Assembly (NCBI GenBank): GCA_031422335.1
Contig: JANOQW010000033.1
Coordinates: forward strand, 14,600-78,599
DNA: 64,000 bases
Direction of reading: 5' to 3'
Source: Methylotenera_A sp031422335
GTDB lineage: Bacteria > Pseudomonadota > Gammaproteobacteria > Burkholderiales > Methylophilaceae
Shown here: one piece after another, positions 7,330 through 15,733 of the stretch
How positions within the stretch are numbered: position 1 is the first letter of the stretch
How the letters are laid out: the number at the start of each line of letters is the position of its first letter
The notes under the pieces: model-generated
What the model was told of the DNA's origin: nothing
Database searches by the model: none
Seen by the model: the letters and a program-made list of their open reading frames with translations, nothing else
Position numbers and translations under genes: made by a program

Positions 7330-9453
7330 ATGAGCATGGAAAAAAACCCACATAATAAAAACTTGTTAGTAGAGCTTTTTGTAGAAGAATTGCCGCCAAA
7401 AGCGCTGAATAAACTAGGCGAAGCGTTTTCTAGTGTGTTGTTTGAATCGCTCAAGTTGCAAGGTTTAACACTTGATAACGCCAGTGTGACTGCATTTGCC
7501 ACACCGCGCCGTTTGGCCGCGCACGTGATGTATGTAAAAGATAAAGCCGATGATAAGCAAATCTCACAAAAGCTGATGCCCGCGACTGTGGGCTTAGACG
7601 CCAACGGTAAAGCAACGCCAGCTTTGATTAAAAAATTGCAAAGTCTGGGTGTAGATGCAGCTGCTGGCGAAAGCGTTGTAAGCCAGCTTAAAAATGACAA
7701 TAACACCCTGTTTTTAGATGTCCTGCAATCAGGCGTGACCCTACCAGATGGCTTGCAAAAAGCTGTGGATGAAGCCTTAGCCAAATTGCCTATCCCTAAA
7801 GTGATGACTTACCAATTGCAAGATGGTTGGACTAGTGTCAATTTTGTACGCCCTGCGCATGGCTTAGTGGCCATGCATGGTAGCAGCATCTTGGATATTT
7901 CTGTACTGGGTTTAAAATCTGGCAACACCACGCAAGGCCACCGTTTTGAGGCAAAAAATACGCACATTACTTTAAGCCATGCTGATAGTTACGAGACGCA
8001 ATTATTAACCGAAGGCGCAGTTATCGCCAGCTTTGCAGCACGCAAAGCCGAAATTGCAAAGCAACTCAACGCAGCTGCAGCTAAACAGAACTTAAAACCA
8101 ATTGACGACGACGCATTGTTGGATGAAGTCACCGCGCTGGTAGAGCGCCCGAATGTGTTATTGGGTCAATTTGAAAAAGAATTTTTGGAAGTTCCGCAAG
8201 AATGCCTGATTTTAACCATGAAGGCGAATCAAAAATATTTTCCGTTATTAGATGCCAACAATAATCTCACCAACAAATTTTTAATCGTATCTAACATTTC
8301 ACCCGCTGACCCAAGCGCTGTCATTCAAGGCAACGAGCGTGTAGTACGTCCGCGCTTAGCCGATGCAAAGTTCTTCTTCGACCAAGACCGCAAAAAGACG
8401 CTGGAAAGCCGCATCGCAGGTTTGGATAAAGTGGTTTACCACAATAAATTAGGCAGCCAAGGCGAGCGTAATGCGCGCGTGGTAAAAATTGCAGCTGAAA
8501 TTGCCAAACACCTTGGAAAAGCTGATTTAGTCGCTAAAGTTGAGCAAGCTGCGCGTCTTTCCAAAGCAGATTTAGTGACAGATATGGTGGGTGAATTCCC
8601 AGAGTTACAGGGCATTATGGGACGCTATTATGCCCAACATGAAGGCTTAGATAACGATGTAGCTTACGCAATTGAAGACCACTACAAACCGCGCTTTGCA
8701 GGTGATGAACTGCCGCGTAACGAAGTGGGCGTCATCGTCGCGCTTGCAGATAAGCTAGAAATATTAGTTGGTTTATTTAGCATCAATGAAGAGCCTACTG
8801 GAGATAAAGATCCCTTTGGGTTGCGCAGACACGCATTTGGTATCATCCGAATGCTAGTTGAAAAAGATTTGCCTATCAGTATTCTTCACTTGATCGGAAT
8901 TGGTGAGTCGGTTCTTAATAGAAATGCTGTACTTGACTCCCTTCAGAAGTTTACATTTGATCGCTTTGCTGGAATGCTGCGTGACCAAGGTTATAGCGCG
9001 CAAGAAATCGACGCAGTGCTTTCTCTCGCTACACCAGTAATGTATAACTTGAACAAAACTCCTAAACGTTTAGGTGCAGTTCACGCTTTTGCGTCGCTCG
9101 CAGAAGCACCCGCCCTAGCTGCTGCCAATAAGCGTGTGGGCAATATCTTGAAAAAAGTAGAAGGTGAATTGAAAGCAGAAGTAAATACTAACTTACTGCA
9201 AGAACCTGCTGAAATCGCGCTCAACAACGCTTTGAGCAAAGTAAAACCTGAAGCCGACAAGCTATTTGAAAACGGCGATTACACAGCCTCACTCAAAGCA
9301 CTAGCAGCGTTAAAAGCGCCTGTAGATGACTTTTTTGATAACGTGATGGTGAATGCGGATGATGTGGATTTGAAAAACAACCGCTTAGCCCTATTAAATC
9401 AGCTACATCAAACCATGAACCGCGTTGCAGATTTATCTAAACTAGCCAGCTAA
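7330..9453 (+). CDS. glyS: Glycyl-tRNA synthetase beta subunit
   Basis: The 707-residue tRNA-binding subunit begins LLVELFVEELPPKALNKLGE, the typical GlyS opening. It carries the HD-like middle region (DLVTDMVGEFPELQGIMGRY), the family block DPFGLRRHAFGIIRM, and a C-terminal anticodon-binding-like domain. It works with GlyQ. Two in-frame ATGs (7330 and 7336) are possible starts; both lie just after the REP-like repeat. Translation probably depends on a weak GACGAGA ribosome-binding site made by that repeat. Downstream gmhB follows after three bases, so glyS-gmhB-plsC-ygjP-like form one tight run. Confidence 0.97.
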   Translation: MSMEKNPHNKNLLVELFVEELPPKALNKLGEAFSSVLFESLKLQGLTLDNASVTAFATPRRLAAHVMYVKDKADDKQISQKLMPATVGLDANGKATPALIKKLQSLGVDAAAGESVVSQLKNDNNTLFLDVLQSGVTLPDGLQKAVDEALAKLPIPKVMTYQLQDGWTSVNFVRPAHGLVAMHGSSILDISVLGLKSGNTTQGHRFEAKNTHITLSHADSYETQLLTEGAVIASFAARKAEIAKQLNAAAAKQNLKPIDDDALLDEVTALVERPNVLLGQFEKEFLEVPQECLILTMKANQKYFPLLDANNNLTNKFLIVSNISPADPSAVIQGNERVVRPRLADAKFFFDQDRKKTLESRIAGLDKVVYHNKLGSQGERNARVVKIAAEIAKHLGKADLVAKVEQAARLSKADLVTDMVGEFPELQGIMGRYYAQHEGLDNDVAYAIEDHYKPRFAGDELPRNEVGVIVALADKLEILVGLFSINEEPTGDKDPFGLRRHAFGIIRMLVEKDLPISILHLIGIGESVLNRNAVLDSLQKFTFDRFAGMLRDQGYSAQEIDAVLSLATPVMYNLNKTPKRLGAVHAFASLAEAPALAAANKRVGNILKKVEGELKAEVNTNLLQEPAEIALNNALSKVKPEADKLFENGDYTASLKALAALKAPVDDFFDNVMVNADDVDLKNNRLALLNQLHQTMNRVADLSKLAS

Positions 9454-9456
9454 CCA

Positions 9457-9999
9457 ATGAAACTCGTTATTTTAGATAGAGATGGCGTCATCAATCAAGA
9501 TTCCGCCAATTTCATCAAGAACCCGAACGAGTGGATTGCGCTAGCGGGCAGCTTGGAAGCGATTGCGCTACTGAACCAATCTGGCTTTCGCGTAGCTTTG
9601 GCCACCAATCAATCTGGCGTCGGGCGTGGGCTTTACGATATGGCGACGCTGAACGCCATTCACGATAAAATGCACAGGGCTTTAGCGCAGGTAGGCGGGC
9701 GTATTGATGCGCTATTTTATTGCCCACACACCGCGGATGATAACTGCAGTTGCCGCAAACCCAAAACAGGCATGATTGAAGATATTGCGCGTAGATTTTC
9801 GGTGGATTTAAGCGAGGTTTATGCGGTGGGTGATTCGCTACGCGATTTACAAGCTTTCCATGATGCAGGCTGCAAGCCAATATTGGTGCGCTCTGGCAAG
9901 GGGGAAGAAACGCTCGCACAGGGAAACTTGCCAAAAGGTACACTAATTTTTGCCGATTTAAACGAAGCGGCGCAACATATTGTTGCAGAAGATATTTAG
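9457..9999 (+). CDS. gmhB: D-glycero-beta-D-manno-heptose 1,7-bisphosphate 7-phosphatase
   Basis: This HAD-superfamily phosphatase of the ADP-heptose pathway supplies the inner core of lipopolysaccharide. Its 180 residues start with the nucleophile motif ILDRDGVINQDS (Asp at 7 and 9), include LATNQSGVGRG, the zinc-binding loop CPHTADDNCSCRKP (Cys/His ligands near 88-105) and the C-terminal YAVGDSLRDLQAF. It sits three bases after glyS and two bases before plsC, a gene order conserved in betaproteobacteria. Confidence 0.96.
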   Translation: MKLVILDRDGVINQDSANFIKNPNEWIALAGSLEAIALLNQSGFRVALATNQSGVGRGLYDMATLNAIHDKMHRALAQVGGRIDALFYCPHTADDNCSCRKPKTGMIEDIARRFSVDLSEVYAVGDSLRDLQAFHDAGCKPILVRSGKGEETLAQGNLPKGTLIFADLNEAAQHIVAEDI

Positions 10000-10001
10000 C
10001 C

Positions 10002-10712
10002 TTGATTATTTGGCTGCGCTCACTATTATTTTTACTTGGCATGCTGATTATCTCGCCAACTTTTGCAATTTTGGTGATTTTATTACTGCCATTCAGCAAT
10101 TTTGCGCGCTGCCGTATGGCCAGCTATTGGGCGCATTGCGCTTTGTTTTGGCTTAAACTCACCTGTAATTTGGGTTTTAAGGTGCGTGGCCGTGAAAACA
10201 TTCCCAATCATCCTTCCATTATCTTGTGCAAACACCAATCGGCATGGGAGACCATCGCGCTGCAAGTGATTTTTCCGCCGCAAATTTATGTGATGAAGCG
10301 CGAGCTTTTGTATATTCCCATTTTGGGCTGGGCTTGGATGGCACTCTGTTCAATTCCGATTGACCGCAGTGCTGGGCGCGAGGCGCTTAAAAAGTTGGTG
10401 TCGCATGGCAAAGATAGGCTTGCACGCGGTTTGTGGGTAGTGATTTTCCCAGAAGGCACGCGCATTGCACCTGGCGCGCGAAGCAAATATCATATTGGTG
10501 GCGCTTGGTTGGCTGCTCATACGCAGACTACAGTTGTTCCTGTGGCGCACAATGCGGGTTTATTTTGGCGCAAAAATGCGTTTAGTAAATTGCCCGGCAC
10601 CATTACCTTGAGCATAGGCAAGCCGATTGAAACCGCAGATTTAAAAACAGATGCACTGAACCAGCAAGTAGAAGACTGGATTGAGGCGGAAATGCTGACC
10701 TTAAATGGCTAA
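10002..10712 (+). CDS. plsC: 1-acyl-sn-glycerol-3-phosphate acyltransferase (PlsC family)
   Basis: This membrane-bound acyltransferase converts lysophosphatidic acid to phosphatidic acid in phospholipid synthesis. The 236-residue protein starts with a hydrophobic anchor, followed by the catalytic motif KHQSAWE (HX4E, a variant of HX4D found in this subgroup), the VMKRELLYIPILGW block and FPEGTR. The start is TTG at 10002, two bases after the gmhB stop, with no better ATG nearby; it is likely translationally coupled. A second PlsC-like protein (49189-49827) is in the window with the canonical HX4D. Confidence 0.93.
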   Translation: MIIWLRSLLFLLGMLIISPTFAILVILLLPFSNFARCRMASYWAHCALFWLKLTCNLGFKVRGRENIPNHPSIILCKHQSAWETIALQVIFPPQIYVMKRELLYIPILGWAWMALCSIPIDRSAGREALKKLVSHGKDRLARGLWVVIFPEGTRIAPGARSKYHIGGAWLAAHTQTTVVPVAHNAGLFWRKNAFSKLPGTITLSIGKPIETADLKTDALNQQVEDWIEAEMLTLNG

Positions 10713-11430
10713 TCAAGTTTTAACACTGGCAACTGGCGAGACAATTTCTTACCTGCTAGAACGTCGTCCGCGGCGTACGGTGGGTTTAAAAATTACAGAA
10801 AACGGTTTAGTTGTGCACGCGCCAAAACGCATTTTTGAATTCCAGCTCAATCAAATTTTGCAAGAAAAAGCGGGCTGGATTTTAAAAAAATTACAAGCAC
10901 GCGAAGCCAATCAAATTGAGAAGTTACAGTGGGTAGATGGTGAACACTTGTTGTATCTAGGCCAAGATATTCAACTGAGTATTTCGACAAATAACACCAA
11001 TAAAAAGCCTATTTTAGATGAAAATAAATTAAAAATACATGCTCTGGAAGCCAATATCCATGCGGGTGCTGGCAAGGCAGTGTTTACTAAACAAGTGATT
11101 GGTTGGTATAAGAAGCAAGCCGTGCTAGATTTTGCGCGCAGGCTGGAGATTTTAGCAGCAAAATTGGGCGTAGCCACGCCGCCACTCACGCTATCTAATG
11201 CGCAATCGCGCTGGGGAAGTTGCAACAGCCGCGGCGAAGTGCGACTAAGTTGGCGCCTGTTGCAAGCCCCGCCACATATTATTAATTATGTGATTTGCCA
11301 CGAGCTGGCGCATTTAAAGCAAATGAATCACTCGGCTAAATTTTACGCCGTGGTGGAGCAGCTGTTTCCCAACTACAAAGCAGCAGAGAATGAGCTAAAA
11401 CTACTGTCGCCACAATTACACCGCATCTAG
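10705..11430 (+). CDS. YgjP/SprT-like zinc metallopeptidase (DUF45)
   Basis: The 241-residue protein has the DUF45 layout: an N-terminal strand-rich region (RRPRRTVGLKITENGLVVHA), the conserved SRWGSCNSRGEVRLSWRL block (about 170-187), and the metal motif CHELAHLKQMNHSAKF (HExxH near 200). Proteins of this family are predicted metal-dependent hydrolases of unknown substrate. It overlaps the end of plsC by eight bases. Its middle (11039-11079) contains a copy of the palindromic repeat, translated as HALEANIHAGAGKA, in the variable linker before the conserved domain. Confidence 0.92.
   Translation: MANQVLTLATGETISYLLERRPRRTVGLKITENGLVVHAPKRIFEFQLNQILQEKAGWILKKLQAREANQIEKLQWVDGEHLLYLGQDIQLSISTNNTNKKPILDENKLKIHALEANIHAGAGKAVFTKQVIGWYKKQAVLDFARRLEILAAKLGVATPPLTLSNAQSRWGSCNSRGEVRLSWRLLQAPPHIINYVICHELAHLKQMNHSAKFYAVVEQLFPNYKAAENELKLLSPQLHRI
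11039..11079 (-). repeat. Palindromic repeat copy inside the YgjP-like gene
   Basis: The core CCAATATCCATGC is exact at 11051-11063, with recognisable arms ATGCTCTGGAAG and GGCAAGGCA. Translated in the gene frame it gives HALEANIHAGAGKA, matching the HALGTNIHAVCRA peptide made by the copy in the GST gene, in the same orientation and frame. Confidence 0.8.
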
Positions 11431-11434
11431 CTTG

Positions 11435-12016
11435 TTACAACAGCTTTTTAATATCGCTGGCAATATCGGCTGGTTTTTGGCCAAAACTGGTGTAAAGCCT
11501 GATTTTTCCTGCTTTATCAAACACATACATGCCAGAGCTGTGGTCTATAGTGTAATCAGCCTCAGTTTTACCTGGTACTTTGGCAAAATAAATTTTAAAG
11601 TTACCCAAGGTTTCGGCGGTTTCTTGCAGGCTGCCCCACAAACCAATAAAACGCTTGTCGAACGATGGCACAAACTGCGATAAAACCTCTTGAGTATCGC
11701 GTTGCGGATCCACCGTCACAAACAGCACTTGCACTTCATCTGCTTTATCACCCAGCAATTTCATGGTGTTTTTAAGCTCTACCATCGTGGTGGGGCACAC
11801 ATCTGGGCAATGCGTGTAGCCAAAAAACAGCACAACAACTTTACCCGCAAAGTCACTCATGGTGCGCTTTTTGCCAAAGTGGTCAGTTAAGGTGAGTGGT
11901 TTAGGAAAATCCGCGCCCGTAATATCGGTGGCAACAAACGTAACTGGCTTAGCTGTGCATGCCGAAAATAAAACGGATGCTGTCAATAAAAATGATAAAA
12001 CGAGAAATTTTTTCAT
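11435..12016 (-). CDS. SCO1/SenC/PrrC-family lipoprotein (copper chaperone / thiol-disulfide protein)
   Basis: This 193-residue lipoprotein begins MKKFLVLSFLLTASVLFSAC, a signal peptide with lipobox ending at Cys20, and has a thioredoxin-like fold. The copper-binding CPDVCPTT motif (about 80-87) and a downstream IDHSSGMYVF histidine are present, as in Sco proteins that deliver copper to the CuA site of cytochrome c oxidase. I chose the ATG at 12016 because it starts the signal peptide and is preceded by AAGGAT; a longer reading frame upstream lacks these. It is convergent with the YgjP-like gene and divergent from ilvE. No oxidase genes are adjacent. Confidence 0.93.
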   Translation of the reverse strand: MKKFLVLSFLLTASVLFSACTAKPVTFVATDITGADFPKPLTLTDHFGKKRTMSDFAGKVVVLFFGYTHCPDVCPTTMVELKNTMKLLGDKADEVQVLFVTVDPQRDTQEVLSQFVPSFDKRFIGLWGSLQETAETLGNFKIYFAKVPGKTEADYTIDHSSGMYVFDKAGKIRLYTSFGQKPADIASDIKKLL

Positions 12017-12127
12017 TGCAAATATCCTTATTAAATAACTTAATTCTGTAACTTTTGATTCTAACATAAGGCTTAAATTCACCGCATAGTTTACAATATC
12101 GTTTTTAGTTTTTGAGAGTACAGCAAC

Positions 12128-13060
12128 ATGGCAATACCTAACTCAATGGCAGACCGCGACGGCGTTATTTGGTACGACGGCAAAATGGTGAATTGGCGCG
12201 ATGCGACTACTCACGTATTGACACACACCCTGCATTACGGCATGGGCGTATTCGAAGGCGTACGTGCTTATAAAACTGATAAAGGTACCGCTATTTTTAG
12301 GCTGCAAGAGCATACAGATCGCCTATTTAACAGCGCACATATTTTGCAAATGAAAATGCCGTTTAGCAAGCAAGAAATTGCAGATGCAATGTGCGCTGCC
12401 GTGCGTGAGAACAAATTAGAATCTGCCTACATTCGCCCCATGGCGTTTTATGGCGCAGAGGCGATGGGCATTGCTGCCAAAACTTTAAGCACGCATGTCA
12501 TTTGCGCAGCTTGGAGTTGGGGCGCCTATATGGGCGACGAAGCTTTAACTAAAGGTATTCGCGTTAAAACATCGTCATTCTCGCGCCATCATGTGAACAT
12601 CACCATGTGCAAAGCCAAAGCGAACGGCAACTATATGAACTCAATCTTAGCGCACCAAGAAGCCGCGCAAGATGGTTACGATGAAGCCTTGCTGCTAGAT
12701 GTTGATGGTTTTGTGGCTGAAGGTTCTGGCGAAAATATATTTATTATTCGCAAAGGTAAGCTTTATACGCCCGATTTAACTAGTGCACTAGAAGGTATTA
12801 CCCGCGACACCATTGTGCAATTGGCGAAAGAAATCGGCCTAGAAGTGATTGAAAAACGCATCACCCGTGACGAAGTTTATACTGCAGATGAAGCGTTTTT
12901 TACGGGTACAGCGGCCGAAGTGACGCCGATTCGCGAATTGGATAACCGTAATATTGGCAGTGGCACACGCGGCCTGATTACTGAAAAGTTACAAGCCTTG
13001 TATTTTGATGTGGTAAAAGGCAAATCGGCAAAACATGCGCATTGGCTGACGCTGGTTTGA
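12128..13060 (+). CDS. ilvE: Branched-chain amino acid aminotransferase
   Basis: This PLP-dependent class IV aminotransferase interconverts branched-chain 2-oxo acids and Leu/Ile/Val. The 310-residue protein shows the family sequence HTLHYGMGVFEGVRAY (about 36-51), the lysine-containing CKAKANGNYMNS stretch (about 163-174), DGFVAEGSGENIF and FFTGTAAEVTPI. It pairs functionally with leuA elsewhere in the window (leucine synthesis). In related genomes it is followed closely by the CHCC zinc-finger gene; here two small genes separate them. Confidence 0.96.
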   Translation: MAIPNSMADRDGVIWYDGKMVNWRDATTHVLTHTLHYGMGVFEGVRAYKTDKGTAIFRLQEHTDRLFNSAHILQMKMPFSKQEIADAMCAAVRENKLESAYIRPMAFYGAEAMGIAAKTLSTHVICAAWSWGAYMGDEALTKGIRVKTSSFSRHHVNITMCKAKANGNYMNSILAHQEAAQDGYDEALLLDVDGFVAEGSGENIFIIRKGKLYTPDLTSALEGITRDTIVQLAKEIGLEVIEKRITRDEVYTADEAFFTGTAAEVTPIRELDNRNIGSGTRGLITEKLQALYFDVVKGKSAKHAHWLTLV

Positions 13061-13075
13061 ATGGCAACTTAACTC

Positions 13076-13315
13076 TTGGCTCCTACCGTATTTCGTGAAG
13101 GTTCTTTTCGTTTCTTTTTCTTTTCACGAGAAGAGTCGCGCATCCACATACACGTGGCGCATACGGATGGCGAAGCGAAATTTTGGCTGGAACCCAATAT
13201 CGAACTGGCTTTGAACAAAGGTTTAAATAGCAAACAAGTGAGCGAAGCGTTATTATTGGTGCAACAACATCGTGAGGAGATTCTAAATGCTTGGAAACAA
13301 CATTTTGAAAGCTGA
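13076..13315 (+). CDS. DUF4160-family small protein
   Basis: The 79-residue protein reads APTVFREGSFRFFFFSREES, then HIHVAHTDGEAKFWLEP, the characteristic DUF4160 pattern of a short strand-rich domain with an E-x-R-x-H-x-H motif. The start is a TTG at 13076; no ATG is available in frame. It overlaps the following DUF2442 gene by 29 bases. DUF4160/DUF2442 neighbours are widespread, mobile and often listed as candidate toxin-antitoxin-like pairs, but the biochemical role is not established. The pair interrupts the ilvE to zinc-finger spacing, consistent with acquisition. Confidence 0.88.
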   Translation: MAPTVFREGSFRFFFFSREESRIHIHVAHTDGEAKFWLEPNIELALNKGLNSKQVSEALLLVQQHREEILNAWKQHFES

Positions 13316-13562
13316 TACTGCTGCGGTCGAAGTCTCATTGGTTTCAAACCAAGGCTTTTGGCTGCTTGCAGAAGATGAAGAATTATTTTTATCTTACGAA
13401 GATTTTCCGTGGTTTAAAGAGGCCACCATTGCGCAAATCACCAATGTAGAACGCCCAAGCGCAGACCACCTTTATTGGCCGAGCTTAGATATTGATTTAT
13501 CGGTTGAATCGGTGCGCGACCCAAGCAAGTTTCCACTTGTTTCCAAGGTTAAATCACACTAA
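13287..13562 (+). CDS. DUF2442-family small protein
   Basis: The 91-residue protein contains VEVSLVSNQGFWLLAEDEEL, FLSYEDFPWFKEATI and HLYWPSLDIDLSVESV, matching the DUF2442 domain. In this family a short N-terminal strand region resembles an antitoxin or DNA-binding module. Its start lies inside the DUF4160 gene in another frame, giving tight co-translation, and the zinc-finger gene follows after two bases. Function is unknown; a regulatory or antitoxin partner of DUF4160 is the usual guess. Confidence 0.88.
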   Translation: MLGNNILKADTAAVEVSLVSNQGFWLLAEDEELFLSYEDFPWFKEATIAQITNVERPSADHLYWPSLDIDLSVESVRDPSKFPLVSKVKSH

Positions 13563-13564
13563 AA

Positions 13565-13768
13565 ATGTCCGACGTTAAAGAACCTAATATTAAATTCACG
13601 GAAATCACTGTGAAAGACCTGCCGCTACACTGCCCTACCGCAGCAGTTGCGGCTTGGTCGTCGCACCCGCGCGTGTTTTTAGATATTACCAAAACTGGGC
13701 AAGTTTCCTGCCCTTATTGCGGTACTAAATACAAACTTAAAGCAGGTGAGCTCGTAAAGCATCATTAA
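13565..13768 (+). CDS. CHCC-type zinc-finger protein (NDUFS6-like)
   Basis: This 67-residue protein carries a CHCC zinc ribbon: LHCPT near the start, the HPRVFLDI strand, and CPYCGTKYKL (about 50-59). The domain is shared with the accessory complex I subunit NDUFS6 and is a common small gene after ilvE in betaproteobacteria. It starts two bases after the DUF2442 gene. A structural or metal-binding role is likely, but the bacterial function is not defined. Confidence 0.9.
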   Translation: MSDVKEPNIKFTEITVKDLPLHCPTAAVAAWSSHPRVFLDITKTGQVSCPYCGTKYKLKAGELVKHH

Positions 13769-13781
13769 AATTGAGATTGCA

Positions 13782-14264
13782 ATGGAAGAACCAGCATGGA
13801 AAATTTATGAAGATGCAGCTCGCAAAGTTCTTATTGATATTCGCAAAGAATTAGGTATTGAGGCTGTTGAAGGAAAACAAACACTTTTCGGAGTAAACGC
13901 CAACTGGGAAATCGACGCTAAAGCCTGGTGTGAAAATTCGGATAAATTCCTAGTTATTGAGGCTCGCCGCCACACAAAAGCAGGCCTCTCACAAGAAAGT
14001 GTTGCAGCAATTGCGTATCGAATTCAGGATTTTGGCGCCTCAGGAGGTGTTGTTGTTTCACCGAGACCAATACAAAAAGGGGCAAAACCTATAGCTTTGA
14101 GCGCAAATATCTCCCACGTTCGTCTTTCTCCAGATAGCACCACTGAAAGCTACCTTGCAGAATTCATGGGTCGCCGATTTCTTGGAGCATCAATGACAGA
14201 TTCTGTTCAAGCCACAGACACTTGTGATGCAGTTGTTATTCGCGGAACTACACCCAACCCCTAA
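13782..14264 (+). CDS. PD-(D/E)XK-like (Mrr-type) nuclease-domain protein
   Basis: The 160-residue protein has the order expected of a restriction-endonuclease-like fold. There is a helix (YEDAARKVLIDI), then WEIDAKAW with Asp45, a strand with FLVIEARR (Glu60-x-Arg62, a variant of ExK), and Gln71 in LSQESVAAIAY. FGASGGVVVSPRPIQKGAKP follows, recalling Mrr-type domains that bind modified or foreign DNA. There is no methyltransferase partner, so it is not a classic restriction system. It lies 13 bases after the zinc-finger gene and is convergent with murI. The assignment is by motif pattern and could be wrong in detail. Confidence 0.72.
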   Translation: MEEPAWKIYEDAARKVLIDIRKELGIEAVEGKQTLFGVNANWEIDAKAWCENSDKFLVIEARRHTKAGLSQESVAAIAYRIQDFGASGGVVVSPRPIQKGAKPIALSANISHVRLSPDSTTESYLAEFMGRRFLGASMTDSVQATDTCDAVVIRGTTPNP

Positions 14265-14274
14265 CAACCACAAT

Positions 14275-15063
14275 CTACAATCGATACTCGTCCACGTGGT
14301 TTCCCCACAGTTTTTCAGTCACTTGCTCGGCATTTTCCGCTTCCCTATTTGTCCAAAAATGCACTTCTGCTTTTTGTTTGCTGGTTGAAAGCAAATCTTT
14401 TTCTTCTAGTTGCCGTTTTAATTGTTTTGCCACCGCCGCACCCGTATCAATCAAGGTGATCTCTTTACCAACAATGTCTTGAATCGCGTCTTTTACAAAC
14501 GGGTAATGCGTACAGCCCAGCACAATCGTATCTGCGCCCTCGGCCAATAGCGGCAGAGTGTATTGGCGAATAAGCGCTTTCGTTTCAGGCGCATCCAACT
14601 CGCCGCGTTCAATGCATTCCACCAAACCCACACAGCCTTGCGTAACCACTTTCACATCGCGCCCATAAGCCTCTAGCAGCGCGGCAAATTGCGCGCTCTG
14701 CAATGTGCCAACTGTGGCCAGCACGCCGATGACGCCATTTCTACTGGCTTCTGCCGCAGGCTTAACTGCGGGCTCCATACCAATAATAGGAATATTAAAA
14801 GTATCACGTAAAGTATCAATTGCCGCAGCAGTGGCCGTGTTGCAGGCCACCACGATGGCCTTTACGTTTTTTTGTAGTAAATCATCACACAAAATCAGGC
14901 AACGCTGCGTAATTTCCTCTGGCGTTTTGCTGCCGTAAGGTGCGTATTTGCTATCGGCTAGGTAAACTAAATCCTCCTGCGGCAGCAACGCGTGTATATG
15001 CTTGAGCACGCTAATGCCGCCTACGCCAGAATCGAAAATACCAATCGGTCTATTCGCGTTCAT
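14275..15063 (-). CDS. murI: Glutamate racemase
   Basis: This cofactor-independent racemase produces D-glutamate for peptidoglycan. The 262-residue protein opens with PIGIFDSGVGGISVLKHI and has both catalytic cysteines: VACNTATAAA (about 72) and VLGCTHYPF (about 184). YLADSKYAPYGSKTPEEI is also diagnostic. It lies on the minus strand, divergent from the cobalamin adenosyltransferase gene with a gap of about 80 bp. Confidence 0.96.
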   Translation of the reverse strand: MNANRPIGIFDSGVGGISVLKHIHALLPQEDLVYLADSKYAPYGSKTPEEITQRCLILCDDLLQKNVKAIVVACNTATAAAIDTLRDTFNIPIIGMEPAVKPAAEASRNGVIGVLATVGTLQSAQFAALLEAYGRDVKVVTQGCVGLVECIERGELDAPETKALIRQYTLPLLAEGADTIVLGCTHYPFVKDAIQDIVGKEITLIDTGAAVAKQLKRQLEEKDLLSTSKQKAEVHFWTNREAENAEQVTEKLWGNHVDEYRL

Positions 15064-15141
15064 TTGTGTTTTTAGTCATCAAGTTACTGCATCATCCTTT
15101 ATAATGACAAGATTATAGATGAATTTGAATTGACTTAAAGC

Positions 15142-15696
15142 ATGGCAAATAGATTGAGTAAGATATACACGCGCACCGGTGATGACGGCACTACAGGTTT
15201 AGGCGATGGCACACGCGTGGCAAAAGATAGCTTGCGCGTAGATGCGATGGGCGATGTGGATGAATTAAATTCAGTCATCGGCTTGATGCTAACCGAGGCT
15301 GTGCCAGATATTTTGATAGATTTGCTGACACAAGTGCAGCATGATTTATTTAATTTGGGCGGCGAAATTTGCATTCCTGATTATGTGATTTTAAGCCAAG
15401 CCAATATTGACAACTTAGAAGAAGCGATTGACACACTTAACGATGACTTGGCGCCATTAAAAGAGTTTATTTTGCCTGGCGGCAGCAAAGCGGCGGCTTT
15501 TTGCCACTTAGCGCGCACTGTGTGTCGTCGCGCCGAGCGTAAACTGATTACGCTGGCGCGAGATGAAAAAGTAACGGCGATTTCACTTAAATATTTAAAC
15601 CGCTTATCTGATTTATTATTTGTGCTTTGCCGAGTGATTAATAAAGAGGCGGGTGTGCCAGATGTGCTGTGGAACAATACGCACAAGAAATCATAA
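15142..15696 (+). CDS. PduO-type cob(I)alamin adenosyltransferase
   Basis: This enzyme transfers the adenosyl group of ATP to cob(I)alamin to form coenzyme B12. The 184-residue protein begins with the ATP-binding signature KIYTRTGDDGTTGLGDGTR (about 6-24), followed by GDVDELNSVIG and the C-terminal RAERKLITL plus YLNRLSDLLFVLCR. It stands alone, without cobalamin biosynthesis genes in view, and may salvage imported cobalamin. pcnB starts about 40 bases downstream; two near-identical ATGATTAAACC stretches lie between them. Confidence 0.95.
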   Translation: MANRLSKIYTRTGDDGTTGLGDGTRVAKDSLRVDAMGDVDELNSVIGLMLTEAVPDILIDLLTQVQHDLFNLGGEICIPDYVILSQANIDNLEEAIDTLNDDLAPLKEFILPGGSKAAAFCHLARTVCRRAERKLITLARDEKVTAISLKYLNRLSDLLFVLCRVINKEAGVPDVLWNNTHKKS

Positions 15697-15733
15697 TTAA
15701 TAAACATGATTAAACCAAAATGATTAAACCAGA

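Noticed and set aside
9866..9900. CTGCAAGCCAATAT in gmhB, identical to one half of the repeat
   Set aside because: It encodes GCKPILVRSGKG, the conserved GmhB C-terminal motif, and the match stops before the core is complete.
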